Source: Franconibacter helveticus LMG 23732
GTDB lineage: Bacteria; Pseudomonadota; Gammaproteobacteria; Enterobacterales; Enterobacteriaceae
Reading direction: 5' to 3'
Assembly: GCF_000463115.2 (NCBI RefSeq)
Contig: NZ_AWFX01000011.1
Coordinates: 230,470-294,469 of the forward strand
DNA length: 64,000 bases
Positions within the stretch are counted from its first letter, which is position 1, and each line of letters begins with the position of its first letter. The position numbers and the translations under genes are program-made. Of this stretch, positions 8,556-18,578 are shown piece after piece. The notes below the pieces were generated by a model. The model was not told where the DNA came from, searched no databases, and was given only the letters and a program-made list of their open reading frames with translations.

Positions 8556-10778
8556 ATGGCGCGTTCTAACACCATTCAGCCCACCCATGCCCGGCTGCGC
8601 AAGCTGGCCGTGCTGATTGCCGCGGCAACTGGCAGCATTGCCGTTTCCGCCACCGCAGCCGAAACGGCGAAAAAAGAAGATACGATCACCGTCAGCGCCG
8701 CCGCGCCGCAGGAAAGCGCATGGGGTCCGGCGCCGACTATCGCCGCCAAACGCACCGCGACAGCGACAAAAACCGATACGCCGATTGAAAAGACGCCGCA
8801 GTCTGTTTCAGTGGTGACCAGCGAAGAGATGGAAATTCGCCAGCCTGCTTCGGTAAAAGAAGCGCTGGGCTATACGCCAGGCGTGGTCGTCAGCAATCGC
8901 GGCGCCTCTAATACCTATGACTTTGTCAGCATCCGCGGCTTTACTTCTGTGGGTCTGAGCCAGAACAACTATCTGGACGGCCTGAAGCTTCAGGGTAACT
9001 TTTATAACGACGCGGTTGTCGACCCTTACTTCCTGGAGCGCGTTGAGCTGATGCGCGGCCCGGTTTCCGTGCTTTACGGTAAGAGTAACCCCGGCGGCAT
9101 TATTTCGATGGTCAGCAAACGCCCAACCACCGAGCCGCTGCACGAAATTCAATTCCAGGTCGGCACCGACAACCTGTATCAAACCGGTTTTGATTTCAGC
9201 GATTCGCTGGATGATAACGGCGAGTTTTCATACCGTCTGACCGGCCTTGCGCATTCAAGCGATGAGCAGCAGAAAGGGGCGGAGCGTCAGCGTTACGCGA
9301 TTGCGCCATCCTTTACCTGGCGTCCGGACGACAAAACCAACTTCACCTTCCTTTCCTACTTCCAGAACGAGCCGGAAACCGGCTATTACGGCTGGTTGCC
9401 GAAAGAGGGCACCGTACAGCGGTTGCCGAACGGTAAACGTATCGGCAGCGACTTCAACGAAGGCGCAAGCAATAACACCTATTCCCGCAACGAGAAGATG
9501 GTGGGCTACAGCTTCGAGCACGGCTTTAACGACACGTTCACCGTGCGTCAGAACCTGCGCTTTGTCGAAATGAAAACCGCGCAGAAAAGCGTTTATGGTA
9601 CGGGCATTTGCACCACGAATACCTTCAACGCCCCTTGCCAGGATGTTCCTGCTGGCGAACGCGATCACTACTTAGGTCGCGGCACGGTTGTGGATAATGA
9701 GCGCTTGCAGAATTTCAGCGTAGACACGCAGCTGCAAAGCAAATTTGCGACGGGCGAAGTGGACCACACTTTACTGACTGGTGTGGACTTCATGCGTATG
9801 CGTAACGATATCAACGCGACGTTTGGTACCGCGCCTGTTGTGGATCTTTATAATCCGCAGACGCTGGAAAACTTCGCTTTTGATGATGCCGTGCCGTATC
9901 AGCTTAACGAAACCAAACAGACCGGTATTTATGTTCAGGATCAGGCTGAGTGGGACAAGTGGGTCTTTACGCTGGGCGGCCGTTACGACTGGTCTCAGCA
10001 GGGCACGACGGTACGCGCCGACGGCGGTTCTATCGAACGTAACGATCATCAGTTCACCTGGCGCGGCGGCGTAAACTACCTGTTCGATAATGGCATTACG
10101 CCTTACGTCAGCTACAGCCAGTCCTTCGAGCCTAACGCGTTTGATCTCTACAGCGAGCCGCGCATGGCGTTCGCGCCCTCAAAAGGCGAGCAATATGAAG
10201 CGGGCGTTAAGTATGTGCCGAAAGATATGCCGATCGTCATCACCGGCGCGGTTTATCAGTTGACCAAAACCAATACGCTGACCACAAGCCCAGACGACGC
10301 AACGTTGCAGGTGCCGTCAGGCGAAGTACGCTCCCGCAGCGTTGAGCTGGAAGCCAAAGCCGCCGTTAACGCCAATATCAACCTCACGGCTTCTTATACC
10401 TATATCGACGCGGAATACACCAAAGACACTAACCTCAAAGGCAATGCCGTTGAGCAGGTGCCGCGCAATATGGGGTCTTTGTGGGGCGATTACACCTTCA
10501 ACGACGGCCCGCTCTCCGGCCTGACCATCGGTACCGGCGGTCGCTTTATCGGCTCCAGCTACGGCGACCCGGCGAACACCTTCAAAGTTGGTAGTGCCGC
10601 GGTAATGGATGCTGTGGTGAAATATGACCTCGCGCGCTTTGGCCTTGCTGGCTCCAGTGTTGCGGTCAACGTAAACAACCTGCTCGACCGTGAGTATGTC
10701 TCCAGCTGCTTCCAGACCTACGGCTGCTTCTGGGGCGCGGAGCGTCAGGTTACCGCCACCGCAACATTCCGCTTCTGA
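8556..10778 (+). CDS. fhuA: TonB-dependent ferrichrome outer-membrane receptor FhuA
   Basis: FhuA imports ferrichrome-type hydroxamate siderophores across the outer membrane using TonB-ExbB-ExbD energy; in E. coli it is also the receptor for phages T1, T5 and phi80, colicin M and microcin J25. The 740-residue precursor has an extended signal peptide (about 1-35), a TonB box (DTITVSA), a plug domain (IRGF, PVSVLYGKSNPGG), and a 22-strand barrel ending in aromatic F. The late cysteine pair (SSCFQTYGC) is kept. Loop 4 (about residues 346-376) differs strongly from K-12 and its cysteines (C352, C361) are closer together. First gene of fhuACDB, behind a Fur box. Confidence 0.96.
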   Translation: MARSNTIQPTHARLRKLAVLIAAATGSIAVSATAAETAKKEDTITVSAAAPQESAWGPAPTIAAKRTATATKTDTPIEKTPQSVSVVTSEEMEIRQPASVKEALGYTPGVVVSNRGASNTYDFVSIRGFTSVGLSQNNYLDGLKLQGNFYNDAVVDPYFLERVELMRGPVSVLYGKSNPGGIISMVSKRPTTEPLHEIQFQVGTDNLYQTGFDFSDSLDDNGEFSYRLTGLAHSSDEQQKGAERQRYAIAPSFTWRPDDKTNFTFLSYFQNEPETGYYGWLPKEGTVQRLPNGKRIGSDFNEGASNNTYSRNEKMVGYSFEHGFNDTFTVRQNLRFVEMKTAQKSVYGTGICTTNTFNAPCQDVPAGERDHYLGRGTVVDNERLQNFSVDTQLQSKFATGEVDHTLLTGVDFMRMRNDINATFGTAPVVDLYNPQTLENFAFDDAVPYQLNETKQTGIYVQDQAEWDKWVFTLGGRYDWSQQGTTVRADGGSIERNDHQFTWRGGVNYLFDNGITPYVSYSQSFEPNAFDLYSEPRMAFAPSKGEQYEAGVKYVPKDMPIVITGAVYQLTKTNTLTTSPDDATLQVPSGEVRSRSVELEAKAAVNANINLTASYTYIDAEYTKDTNLKGNAVEQVPRNMGSLWGDYTFNDGPLSGLTIGTGGRFIGSSYGDPANTFKVGSAAVMDAVVKYDLARFGLAGSSVAVNVNNLLDREYVSSCFQTYGCFWGAERQVTATATFRF

Positions 10779-10787
10779 TCCGTTTTC

Positions 10788-10812
10788 GGGCACGGTTCGC
10801 CGTGCCCTTTTT
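10788..10812 (+). terminator. Hairpin terminator/attenuator between fhuA and fhuC
   Basis: An 8-bp stem with a TTCG tetraloop (10788-10795 with 10800-10807) is followed by five Ts. It would let most transcripts end after the receptor gene, so fhuA is made in excess over the inner-membrane transporter. Confidence 0.8.
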
Positions 10813-10826
10813 ACAAGTTGGCTACT

Positions 10827-11624
10827 ATGCAGGATAAACAGACGTATCCCGATACCACCTTTTCCCTCAAGCAAGTCGCTTTTCGTGTGCCAGGCCGCAC
10901 GCTGCTTCACCCGCTCTCCCTGACCTTTCCCGCTGGCAAAGTGACTGGCTTAATCGGCCATAACGGTTCTGGCAAATCCACGCTGTTAAAAATGCTGGGC
11001 CGACATCAGCCGCCTTCAGAAGGGGAGATTTTGCTGGGCGGCCAGCCGCTCGAAAACTGGGGCAGCAAAGCGTTTGCCCGTGAAGTCGCTTATCTGCCGC
11101 AGCAATTGCCCGCCGCTGAAGGAATGACGGTGCGCGAGTTAGTGGCGATTGGCCGCTACCCATGGCACGGCGCGCTTGGCCGCTTTGGCATTAACGACAG
11201 GGAAAAGGTGGAAGAGGCGATAGGGCTGGTTGGCCTTAAGCCGCTGGCGCACCGGCTGGTGGACAGCCTTTCCGGCGGTGAGCGTCAGCGCGCATGGATA
11301 GCGATGCTGGTGGCGCAAAACAGCCGCTGCCTGCTGCTTGACGAGCCGACGTCGGCGCTGGATATCGCCCACCAGGTGGAGGTGCTGGCGCTGATTCATC
11401 GCTTAAGCCAGCAGCGCGGCCTGACCGTTATCGCGGTGCTGCACGATATCAATATGGCGGCGCGCTACTGCGACCACTTAGTGGCGCTGCGCGGCGGCGA
11501 AATGATTGCCGAAGGCAGCCCCGAAACGCTGATGACCGGGGAAAACCTGGAGCAAATCTATGGCATTCCGATGGGCATTCTGCCCCATCCGGCGGGTCTG
11601 GCGCCGGTGAGCTTCGTTTACTGA
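10827..11624 (+). CDS. fhuC: Ferric-hydroxamate ABC transporter ATP-binding protein FhuC
   Basis: FhuC is the cytoplasmic ATPase that powers ferric hydroxamate import through FhuB. The 265 residues contain Walker A (GHNGSGKST, 44-52), the ABC signature LSGGERQ (148-154), Walker B LLLDEP (169-174) and the H-loop region (VLHDINMAA). The ATG at 10827 gives the E. coli length; an upstream in-frame TTG would add three residues. The Shine-Dalgarno sequence is weak, consistent with low expression after the attenuator. The stop overlaps the fhuD start (TGATG). Confidence 0.95.
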   Translation: MQDKQTYPDTTFSLKQVAFRVPGRTLLHPLSLTFPAGKVTGLIGHNGSGKSTLLKMLGRHQPPSEGEILLGGQPLENWGSKAFAREVAYLPQQLPAAEGMTVRELVAIGRYPWHGALGRFGINDREKVEEAIGLVGLKPLAHRLVDSLSGGERQRAWIAMLVAQNSRCLLLDEPTSALDIAHQVEVLALIHRLSQQRGLTVIAVLHDINMAARYCDHLVALRGGEMIAEGSPETLMTGENLEQIYGIPMGILPHPAGLAPVSFVY

Positions 11625-12517
11625 TGCGCGATTTCAACTTCTCTTTCCGCCGTCGCCAGGTGCTGACGGCGATGGCGCTTTCACCGCTGCTCTGGCGCAT
11701 GCAAAAGGCCCGGGCGGCGGAGCCTGTGACCAGACGCGTTGTGGCGCTGGAGTGGCTGCCGGTGGAGCAACTGCTGGCGCTCGGCGTCACACCTTATGCG
11801 GTGGCCGATATTCCCAACTACACGCTGTGGGTCAATGACCCGCCGCTGCCCGCGTCTGTGATTGATGTCGGTTTGCGCACCGAACCGAATATGGAGCTGC
11901 TGACCGCCATCAAACCCACTTTGCTTATCTGGTCTTCCGGCTACGGTCCTTCGCAGGAACAGCTTTCGCGGATCGCGCCGGGAATTGGCATCGCCTTTAC
12001 CGATGGCAAAGCCCCGCTGGAAATGGCGCGCAAATCGTTAATGCAGCTGGCGCAGCGGATCGACCGCGAGCAGGCGGCCCGCGATCATCTGGCGAAGTTT
12101 GATCGTTTCCTGCAAGAAATGAAGCCGCGCTTCGCCGCGCGTGGCGATCGTCCCGTGGTGCTGATGACGCTGATAGATGCTCGCCATGTGCTGCTGATTG
12201 GACAAAACAGCCTGTTCCAGCAGGCGATGAATGTGCTGGGCATGCGCAACGGCTGGACGGGCGAAACCAACTTCTGGGGCAGCGCGGTGGTGGGAATAGA
12301 GCAGCTTGCCGCGGTTAAAGACGCCGATGTGCTCTGCTTTGAACATGGCGACGACACGCTGATGCGACAGATAGCCGCCACGCCGCTGTGGCAGGCGATG
12401 CCGTTTATCCGCCAGCAACGCTTTCAGCGCGTGCCTGCGGTCTGGTTTTACGGCGCGACGATATCCACCATGCGTTTTTGCCGTATCCTGGATAACGCGC
12501 TGGGAGGCCGGGCATGA
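11624..12517 (+). CDS. fhuD: Ferric-hydroxamate periplasmic binding protein FhuD
   Basis: FhuD captures ferrichrome, coprogen, aerobactin and similar siderophores in the periplasm and delivers them to FhuB. The 297-residue protein belongs to the class III binding proteins with one long helix joining the lobes. Its signal peptide has a twin-arginine stretch (RRRQVLTAMALSPLLW) followed by an ARA cleavage region, so Tat export is likely, as proposed for E. coli FhuD. It overlaps fhuC by 1 nt and fhuB by 4 nt, implying translational coupling. Confidence 0.95.
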   Translation: MRDFNFSFRRRQVLTAMALSPLLWRMQKARAAEPVTRRVVALEWLPVEQLLALGVTPYAVADIPNYTLWVNDPPLPASVIDVGLRTEPNMELLTAIKPTLLIWSSGYGPSQEQLSRIAPGIGIAFTDGKAPLEMARKSLMQLAQRIDREQAARDHLAKFDRFLQEMKPRFAARGDRPVVLMTLIDARHVLLIGQNSLFQQAMNVLGMRNGWTGETNFWGSAVVGIEQLAAVKDADVLCFEHGDDTLMRQIAATPLWQAMPFIRQQRFQRVPAVWFYGATISTMRFCRILDNALGGRA

Positions 12518-14499
12518 AAACACGCTACGCGCTTTTCCCTGCGCTTTTGCTCGCCGCGCTTTTTGTCGCCGCCCTTACGCTGACGTGGTTTAACCTGACT
12601 ACGCAACTGCCGCGCGGCGAATGGCGACAGGCGCTCTGGCAGCCCGACGTAAACGCCCTTAACCAGATGCTGTTCCACTACAGCGCGCTGCCGCGTCTTG
12701 CGGTTTCGCTGCTGGTCGGGGCAGGGCTTGGGCTGGTGGGCGTGCTGTTCCAGCAGGTGCTGCGCAACCCGCTGGCGGAGCCGACCACGCTTGGCGTTTC
12801 GACGGGCGCGCAGCTTGGCATCACGGTCGTCACGCTCTGGTCGCTGCCGGGCGGCGTTTTCACCATGCAGTTCGCCGCGCTGGCAGGCGCCTGCGCCGTC
12901 GGCCTGCTGGTCTTCGGCGTGGCGTGGGGCAAACGCCTTTCGCCGGTCACGCTTATTCTTGCGGGCCTGGTCGTCAGCCTTTACTGCGGCGCGGTAAACC
13001 AGCTGCTGGTGATTTTCAACCACGACCAGCTGCAAAGTATGTTCCTCTGGAGCAGCGGCGCGCTGAACCAGACTGACTGGAGCATCGTTAACCGCCTGTG
13101 GCCGCAGCTGTTGGGCGGCGTGATGCTGACGCTTTTGCTGCTGCGTCCGCTGACCCTGATGGGGCTGGATGACGGCGTGGCGCGCAACCTCGGGCTGGCG
13201 CTTTCACTGGCGCGGCTGGCGGCGCTGACGCTTGCGATAGTTATCAGCGCCTTGCTGGTGAATGCCGTCGGGATTATCGGCTTTATCGGGCTGTTCGCGC
13301 CGTTGCTTGCCAAAATGCTTGGCGCCCGGCGTCTGCTTGCGCGTCTCGTGCTGGCGCCGTTGATCGGCGCGCTGATCCTCTGGCTTTCCGATCAGTTTAT
13401 CGTCTGGCTGACCCGCGTCTGGATGGAGATCTCCACCGGCATGGTGACGGCGCTGATTGGCGCGCCGCTGCTGCTCTGGCTGCTGCCGCGGTTGCGCACC
13501 ATGAGCGCGCCGGACATGAGCGCGGGCGACAGCGTGCCGCCTGAGCGTCAGCATCTTCTGCGCTGGGCCGTGGCGGGATTGCTGCTGCTGTTGGCAATGC
13601 TGGCGGCGGCGCTTTGTCTGGGCCGCGACGCGCAGGGATGGCAATGGGCCAGCGGCGCGTTGTTCAATGAGATGATGCCGTGGCGCTGGCCGCGGGTGCT
13701 GGCGGCGCTCAGCGCCGGCGCCATGCTGGCGGTGGCGGGTTGCATTATCCAGCGCCTCACCGGCAACCCGATGGCCAGCCCCGAAGTGCTGGGTATCAGC
13801 GCTGGCGCCGCTTTCGGCGTGGTATTAATGCTCTTCTTCGTACCGGTAGACGCCTTTGCCTGGCTGCTGCCCGCCGGCAGCCTGGGCGCGGCGGGCACGC
13901 TGCTTGTGATTCTTATCGCCGCCGGGCGCGGAGGCTTTTCGCCGCACCGTATGCTGCTGGCAGGGATGGCGTTGAGCACCGCTTTTACCATGATGCTGGT
14001 GATGCTTCAGGCGAGCGGCGACCCGCGCATGGCGCAGGTTATCACCTGGCTTTCCGGATCGACTTACAGCGTGACGCCGCAACATGCGCTGCGCTCGCTG
14101 GGCGTGATGATTGTGCTGCTGGCGGTAACGCCGTTTTGTCGCCGCTGGCTGACCATTCTCCCGCTCGGCGGCGATACCGCCCGGGCCGTTGGCATGGCGC
14201 TGACGCCAGCGCGCATCGTGCTGCTGTTGCTTGCCGCCGCGCTGACCGCCGCCGCCACGTTGACCATCGGGCCGTTGAGTTTTGTCGGGCTGATGGCGCC
14301 GCACATTACCCGGCTGATGGGCTTTCGCCGTGCGCTGCCGCAGCTGGTTATCTCTGCGCTGCTGGGCGGCATGCTGATGCTGTTTGCCGACTGGTGCGGG
14401 CGCATGATTCTCTTCCCGTATCAGATCCCGGCAGGGCTGCTGGCGACCTTTATCGGCGCGCCGTACTTTGTTTATCTGCTGAGGAAGCAAAGCCGGTAA
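12514..14499 (+). CDS. fhuB: Ferric-hydroxamate ABC transporter permease FhuB
   Basis: FhuB is the inner-membrane channel of the hydroxamate importer. Its 661 residues are two fused FecCD/BtuC-type halves (about 1-330 and 345-661), each with roughly ten transmembrane helices. Related motifs occur in both halves: NPLAEPTTLGVSTGAQLG and NPMASPEVLGISAGAAFG near the start, and GIIGFIGLFAP and GPLSFVGLMAPH later. Most relatives use two separate copies; the fusion is normal for FhuB. The gene overlaps fhuD by 4 nt and ends the operon at a bidirectional terminator. Confidence 0.96.
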   Translation: MKTRYALFPALLLAALFVAALTLTWFNLTTQLPRGEWRQALWQPDVNALNQMLFHYSALPRLAVSLLVGAGLGLVGVLFQQVLRNPLAEPTTLGVSTGAQLGITVVTLWSLPGGVFTMQFAALAGACAVGLLVFGVAWGKRLSPVTLILAGLVVSLYCGAVNQLLVIFNHDQLQSMFLWSSGALNQTDWSIVNRLWPQLLGGVMLTLLLLRPLTLMGLDDGVARNLGLALSLARLAALTLAIVISALLVNAVGIIGFIGLFAPLLAKMLGARRLLARLVLAPLIGALILWLSDQFIVWLTRVWMEISTGMVTALIGAPLLLWLLPRLRTMSAPDMSAGDSVPPERQHLLRWAVAGLLLLLAMLAAALCLGRDAQGWQWASGALFNEMMPWRWPRVLAALSAGAMLAVAGCIIQRLTGNPMASPEVLGISAGAAFGVVLMLFFVPVDAFAWLLPAGSLGAAGTLLVILIAAGRGGFSPHRMLLAGMALSTAFTMMLVMLQASGDPRMAQVITWLSGSTYSVTPQHALRSLGVMIVLLAVTPFCRRWLTILPLGGDTARAVGMALTPARIVLLLLAAALTAAATLTIGPLSFVGLMAPHITRLMGFRRALPQLVISALLGGMLMLFADWCGRMILFPYQIPAGLLATFIGAPYFVYLLRKQSR

Positions 14500-14539
14500 G
14501 CGTAGCGCTGCCCGCGAGAGGCGGCGCGAAGGCAAATAA

Positions 14540-14563
14540 AAAGGCGGGGATAACCCCGCCTTT
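14540..14563. terminator. Bidirectional terminator between fhuB and hemL
   Basis: A 10-bp stem with an ATAA loop (14540-14549 with 14554-14563) is flanked by A and T runs, so it works for fhuB on the plus strand and hemL on the minus strand. Confidence 0.9.
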
Positions 14564-14584
14564 TTTCATGGCCGACGGGACAGG

Positions 14585-15865
14585 TTACAGCTTCGCAAAC
14601 ACCCGACGGGCGGCGTCAATGGTGTTGTTGATATCCTCTTCGCTATGGGCGACAGACATAAACCCTGCCTCGAAGGCGGAAGGAGCAAAGTAAACGCCTT
14701 CTTCCAGCATCAGATGGAAGAAACGCTTGAAGCGTTCAACGTCGCAGGCGAGCACATCTTTGTAGCACGTTACGCTTTGCGCGCGGGTGAAGAAAAGGCC
14801 GAACATGCCGCCTACGTGGTTGACCACCAGCGGGATGCCCGCTTCTGAAGCCGCTTCGCGCAGCCCTTCGGCCAGGCGAGTCGTGAGGTCATTCAGGGTG
14901 GCATGTATGCCCGGCTGGGCCACTTCGCTCAGGCAGGCGTAACCCGCCGCCATGGCAATCGGGTTGCCGGAGAGCGTGCCCGCCTGGTAGACCGGCCCGG
15001 TCGGCGCCAGCGCTTGCATAATTTCGCGACGTCCGCCGAAGGCGCCTACCGGCATGCCGCCGCCGATGATTTTGCCAAGGCAGGTGAGGTCCGGCTCAAC
15101 ATGGTAATGCGCCTGCGCCCCTGCCAGCGCTACGCGAAAACCGGTCATGACTTCATCGATAATCAGCAGCGCGCCGAACTCATCGCACAAGGCGCGCAGG
15201 CCCGGCAGAAAATCGGGCTGCGGCGGAATACAGTTCATATTGCCTGCCACCGGCTCGACGATAATACAGGCGATATCCTGCGGATACAGCTCGAAAGCCT
15301 CACGTACGGAGGCAAGATCGTTGTAAGTGCAGGTAAGCGTGTGCTTCGCGAAATCCGCCGGTACGCCAGGCGAATTGGGCTGGCCGAGGGTCAGCGCGCC
15401 GGAGCCCGCTTTCACCAGCAGGTGATCGGCGTGACCGTGGTAGCAGCCTTCAAACTTGATGATTTTGTCGCGGCCGGTAAAACCGCGCGCCAGGCGGATG
15501 GCGCTCATGGTCGCTTCGGTGCCGGAGTTTACCATGCGCACCATATCCATCGTCGGCACCAGCTCGGTGACGAGCTGCGCCATTTTCACTTCCATCTCGG
15601 TAGGCGCGCCAAAGCTCAGGCCGCGCTGCGCCGCTTCAATCACCGCATTGCGGATAGCCGGGTGGTTATGGCCAAGCACCATCGGGCCCCAGGAGCCTAC
15701 ATAGTCGATATAGGCTTTGCCGTCGGCGTCATACAGGTAAGCCCCGTCCGCACGCTCGATAAACAGCGGGACGCCGCCCACGCCGGTAAAGGCGCGTACC
15801 GGCGAGTTAACGCCGCCGGGAATAAGTTCGCGGGCGGCGGCGTAGAGGTTTTCAGACTTACTCAT
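14585..15865 (-). CDS. hemL: Glutamate-1-semialdehyde 2,1-aminomutase
   Basis: HemL converts glutamate-1-semialdehyde to 5-aminolevulinate, the second committed step of the C5 route to haem, sirohaem and cobalamin. The 426-residue PLP enzyme shows the class III aminotransferase pattern: [22 protein letters not shown], the [10 protein letters not shown] segment and the PLP lysine K265 in [13 protein letters not shown] precedes the start. It converges with the fhu operon and is divergent from clcA. Confidence 0.97.
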   Translation of the reverse strand: MSKSENLYAAARELIPGGVNSPVRAFTGVGGVPLFIERADGAYLYDADGKAYIDYVGSWGPMVLGHNHPAIRNAVIEAAQRGLSFGAPTEMEVKMAQLVTELVPTMDMVRMVNSGTEATMSAIRLARGFTGRDKIIKFEGCYHGHADHLLVKAGSGALTLGQPNSPGVPADFAKHTLTCTYNDLASVREAFELYPQDIACIIVEPVAGNMNCIPPQPDFLPGLRALCDEFGALLIIDEVMTGFRVALAGAQAHYHVEPDLTCLGKIIGGGMPVGAFGGRREIMQALAPTGPVYQAGTLSGNPIAMAAGYACLSEVAQPGIHATLNDLTTRLAEGLREAASEAGIPLVVNHVGGMFGLFFTRAQSVTCYKDVLACDVERFKRFFHLMLEEGVYFAPSAFEAGFMSVAHSEEDINNTIDAARRVFAKL

Positions 15866-16044
15866 GAATCGGCTCCTGATTCGTGGGAAAAGAGATAACG
15901 GGCTATTCTAAGTCATCCCGTCCAGGTTATGAAAGTTTTGCCCGATTGAACCACCACAATCTTAAGGGATTATTCATGCGACGCAGCGGCGAGCGGCAGG
16001 TAAAATAGCGTGCGCATTCTGTTTTACCCACAAATGATGATGGC

Positions 16045-17451
16045 ATGAAACCACAAACTTCCACTTTCAGAGCACAACAGCGGCTCCGCTTACGCCGCCT
16101 GATGATGATTCGCCACCTGATCCGCCGCGACAAAACCCCTCTGGCCATTTTGTTAATGGCGGCAGTCGTCGGCACGCTGGCGGGACTGGCCGGGGTTGCG
16201 TTTGAGCGCGCCGTGACCTGGGTGCAGCAAAACCGCATCGGCATGCTGGCGCAGGTGGCCGATCGCGCCTGGTTGGTCTGGCCGCTGGCGTTTATTGTCT
16301 CCGCGCTGCTGGCGATGGTGGGCTACTGGCTGGTGCGCCGCTTCGCGCCGGAAGCGGGCGGCTCCGGCATCCCGGAAATAGAAGGGGCGCTGGAAGAGTT
16401 GCGCCCGGTGCGCTGGTGGCGGGTATTGCCGGTGAAGTTTATCGGCGGCATGGGCACCCTCGGCGCAGGCATGGTGCTGGGGCGCGAAGGGCCGACGGTG
16501 CAGATTGGCGGCAATGTCGGTCGCATGGTGTTGGATATTTTTCGCATGCGCGGCGCGGAAGCGCGCCATACGCTGCTGGCGACCGGGGCGGCTTCGGGGC
16601 TGTCGGCAGCGTTTAACGCGCCGCTGGCGGGCATCCTGTTCATCATTGAGGAGATGCGCCCGCAGTTTCGCTACAACCTTATCTCTATTAAAGCGGTTTT
16701 TACCGGCGTGATTATGTCGAGCATCGTCTTTCGCATTTTCAACGGCGAAAACGCGGTAATCGAAGTGGGAAAACTCAGCAACGCGCCGGTGAACACCCTC
16801 TGGCTCTATCTGATGCTCGGCATCGTTTTCGGCGCGGTGGGGCCGCTGTTTAACCATCTGGTGTTTCGCGCCCAGGATATGTTCCAGCGTATTCACGGCG
16901 GCAATATCACGAAGTGGGTGCTGGTAGGCGGCGCGCTGGGCGGGCTGTGCGGCGTGCTGGCGCTGATTGAGCCTGCGGCGGCGGGCGGCGGCTTTAATCT
17001 TATCCCCATCGCGGCGGCGGGCAACTTTAGCGTCGGCATGCTGCTGTTTATTTTTATCGCCAGGGTCATCACCACGCTTTTATGCTTCGCCTCGGGCGCG
17101 CCGGGCGGCATTTTCGCGCCGATGCTGGCGCTCGGCACGCTGCTTGGCACCGCGTTCGGCATGGCTTGCGCCGCCTGGTTTCCGGCCTATCATCTTGATG
17201 TCGGCACCTTCGCCATTGCCGGCATGGGCGCGCTGTTCGCCGCCTCCGTACGGGCGCCGCTGACCGGCATCGTGCTGGTGCTGGAGATGACCGATAATTA
17301 CCAGCTCATTCTGCCAATGATCATCACCTGTCTTGGCGCTACGCTGCTGGCGCAATTCCTTGGCGGCAAACCGCTTTATTCCTCTATCCTCGCCCGTACC
17401 CTGGCAAAACAGCAGGCGGAACAGCAGGCGCAGGCCGGGCAGAATACTTGA
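16045..17451 (+). CDS. clcA: H(+)/Cl(-) exchange transporter ClcA
   Basis: ClcA exchanges two chloride ions for one proton across the inner membrane and supports extreme acid resistance by acting as an electrical shunt. The 468-residue protein has the selectivity motif GSGIP (106-110, S107), the gating glutamate E148 in GREGP, the internal proton glutamate E203 (IIEEMRPQF) and the late chloride-coordinating Tyr in GGKPLYS. These residues define an exchanger rather than a channel. The N- and C-terminal tails differ from E. coli, as is common in this family. Confidence 0.96.
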   Translation: MKPQTSTFRAQQRLRLRRLMMIRHLIRRDKTPLAILLMAAVVGTLAGLAGVAFERAVTWVQQNRIGMLAQVADRAWLVWPLAFIVSALLAMVGYWLVRRFAPEAGGSGIPEIEGALEELRPVRWWRVLPVKFIGGMGTLGAGMVLGREGPTVQIGGNVGRMVLDIFRMRGAEARHTLLATGAASGLSAAFNAPLAGILFIIEEMRPQFRYNLISIKAVFTGVIMSSIVFRIFNGENAVIEVGKLSNAPVNTLWLYLMLGIVFGAVGPLFNHLVFRAQDMFQRIHGGNITKWVLVGGALGGLCGVLALIEPAAAGGGFNLIPIAAAGNFSVGMLLFIFIARVITTLLCFASGAPGGIFAPMLALGTLLGTAFGMACAAWFPAYHLDVGTFAIAGMGALFAASVRAPLTGIVLVLEMTDNYQLILPMIITCLGATLLAQFLGGKPLYSSILARTLAKQQAEQQAQAGQNT

Positions 17452-17532
17452 ACGATTTACCAGGGTAATAGATAATGGCCTTAAAGATCGGGTTATTCTT
17501 TGCCCGATTGCGGTCTTCGTTGGGAGCATAAA

Positions 17533-17877
17533 ATGAGTGATGACGTAGCGCTGCCTCTGCAATTTACCGATGCAGCAGCCAATAAAGTAAAAAGCCTGAT
17601 CGCGGATGAAGAGAATCCGAACCTGAAACTGCGCGTCTACATCACCGGTGGCGGTTGCAGCGGCTTCCAGTACGGTTTTACCTTTGATGATCAGATCAAC
17701 GACGGCGATATGACCATCGAAAAACAGGGCGTCGGGCTGGTTGTCGACCCGATGAGCCTGCAATATCTGGTGGGCGGCTCGGTGGATTACACCGAAGGGC
17801 TGGAAGGTTCCCGTTTCGTGGTGACCAACCCGAACGCCACCAGCACCTGCGGCTGCGGTTCTTCCTTCAGCATCTAA
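17533..17877 (+). CDS. erpA: Iron-sulfur cluster insertion protein ErpA
   Basis: ErpA is an A-type carrier that hands Fe-S clusters to targets such as IspG/IspH of the isoprenoid pathway and respiratory enzymes; it is essential in E. coli under aerobic conditions. The 114-residue protein has the three cluster ligands C42 (GGGCSGFQ), C106 and C108 (CGCGSSFSI). The start at 17533 gives [13 protein letters not shown] with GGAG upstream; an earlier in-frame ATG would add eleven residues absent from the family. Confidence 0.97.
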   Translation: MSDDVALPLQFTDAAANKVKSLIADEENPNLKLRVYITGGGCSGFQYGFTFDDQINDGDMTIEKQGVGLVVDPMSLQYLVGGSVDYTEGLEGSRFVVTNPNATSTCGCGSSFSI

Positions 17878-17901
17878 TCCCGTCAGGTAGTCAGGTAAAA
17901 G

Positions 17902-17929
17902 AAAAGCCGTGTTGTGAGACACGGCTTTT
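17902..17929. terminator. Bidirectional terminator between erpA and yadS
   Basis: An 11-bp stem (17902-17912 with 17919-17929) is followed by Ts on the plus strand and lies just after the yadS stop on the minus strand. Confidence 0.88.
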
Positions 17930-17933
17930 TTGT

Positions 17934-18554
17934 TTATGCATGATCGTCCAGCGCGAAGGTGGGCAGCTTAAGGTGCCAGCGAATAGCGGCGAGGCGAATG
18001 GCGAGCGTGACCGCCATGCCGATCATACTGGCCTGTTCCAGCGGCACGTTAAATGTATAAAAGGCAGTGGCATGAACAATGCCGCCAGCGATGCAGGCGG
18101 TCGCGTAAATTTCAGTTCGCAGGATCATGGGAATTTCGCGAGCCAGCACGTCGCGGATAATGCCGCCGCCGACGCCAGTCACCACCCCCATGCAGATAGC
18201 CACCAGCGGCCCGGTGCCGGCGAGGAACGCCTTATTAACGCCGATGCCGACGAACACTGCCAGGCCTACGGCATCCAGCACCGGCAGGATCCACTTCGGC
18301 AGGCGGCGCGGCTGGCGCACCAGGATAATGGTCAGCAGACAGGTGACCATCGCCACTACCAGGTCGGTGGGATCTTTAACCCAGAAGACCGGGCCGTGAT
18401 CGAGCGCCATGTCGCGGATGGTGCCGCCGCCTACCGCCGTCACTACGCCTAATACCAGTACGCCGAACGGATCCATCCGCAGCTTGCCGGCCAGTAAAAC
18501 GCCAGAGATGGCGAATACGGCTGTGCCTATGATATCCAGCCAATAAACCAGCAT
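17934..18554 (-). CDS. yadS: TRIC-type cation channel family membrane protein YadS
   Basis: YadS belongs to the UPF0126 family, the prokaryotic relatives of trimeric intracellular cation channels; its ion and role in the cell are not established. The 206 residues form two repeated units of about three helices, each with the glycine-rich signature (GGGTIRDM and GGGIIRDV), plus a seventh helix. It is the last gene of a mtnN-btuF-yadS unit, about 24 nt after btuF. The neighbours do not suggest a substrate. Confidence 0.88.
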   Translation of the reverse strand: MLVYWLDIIGTAVFAISGVLLAGKLRMDPFGVLVLGVVTAVGGGTIRDMALDHGPVFWVKDPTDLVVAMVTCLLTIILVRQPRRLPKWILPVLDAVGLAVFVGIGVNKAFLAGTGPLVAICMGVVTGVGGGIIRDVLAREIPMILRTEIYATACIAGGIVHATAFYTFNVPLEQASMIGMAVTLAIRLAAIRWHLKLPTFALDDHA

Positions 18555-18578
18555 GTCCTTACCTCGTCCCTCGACTCG

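Noticed and set aside
13680..14693. 337-codon frame overlapping fhuB in another frame
   Set aside because: Arg/Ala-rich shadow of the FhuB permease; it reads through the bidirectional terminator and into hemL.
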